A stretch of 7,999 bases of DNA from UBA6164 sp963979005 (GTDB lineage: Bacteria > Patescibacteriota > Gracilibacteria > BD1-5 > UBA6164). The position numbers and the translations under genes are program-made. Positions 7,998 to 7,999 of this stretch are shown in pieces. Under the pieces are notes generated by a model. The model was not told the origin of the DNA. It did no database searches and saw nothing but the letters and a program-made list of their open reading frames with translations. The first letter of the stretch is position 1, and every line of letters begins with the position of its first letter. The stretch lies in the NCBI GenBank assembly GCA_963979005.1, contig CAXBVF010000054.1, positions 1 to 7,999 on the forward strand, given 5' to 3'.

Positions 7998-7999
7998 TT

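Overview
The window reads as chromosomal DNA from a very AT-rich bacterium that uses UGA as a glycine codon (translation table 25). This points to the Absconditabacteria (SR1) / Gracilibacteria branch of the Candidate Phyla Radiation. With the standard code no full-length gene appears, only short fragments. With TGA read as Gly, six long open frames cover almost everything, and in-frame TGA falls exactly on invariant glycines of well-known families: RelA/SpoT PKPNGYKSLHT, GatB IGLEIHV and NRAGSPLMEIV, and methyltransferase DIGCGSG. TGG is used separately for Trp. I cannot tell SR1 from Gracilibacteria from this window alone.

Layout, left to right. (1) A bifunctional Rel-type (p)ppGpp synthetase/hydrolase on the minus strand, cut by the left edge before its TGS domain. 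(2) A plus-strand type IV pilin-like or pseudopilin protein. (3) A convergent minus-strand class I SAM methyltransferase with a Trm9-like C-terminus; a bidirectional hairpin lies between the two stop codons and overlaps the methyltransferase stop. (4) A divergent plus-strand protein with the AAA_14/DUF4143 architecture whose ATPase and nuclease-like catalytic residues all appear to be lost. (5) A second bidirectional hairpin, then a convergent minus-strand polytopic membrane protein resembling VirB6/TrbL-type type IV secretion channels. (6) A complete minus-strand gatB, whose start codon is two bases from the right edge and which has its own terminator.

The genes look like separate transcription units in mixed orientation (-,+,-,+,-,-) rather than one operon. 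Rel (stringent response) and GatB (Gln-tRNA/Asn-tRNA transamidation) are housekeeping genes. The pilin-like and VirB6-like proteins are probable cell-surface or secretion parts, which would suit an epibiotic lifestyle, but no other pilus or secretion genes are visible. No tRNA, rRNA, CRISPR array, insertion sequence or prophage was seen. No stretch over 300 bases lacks a gene; the two largest gaps are about 127 bp (1193-1319) and 203 bp (2779-2981), both promoter regions between divergent genes. The most unusual items are the doubly degenerate AAA_14/DUF4143 protein and the heavy use of UGA as the main glycine codon.
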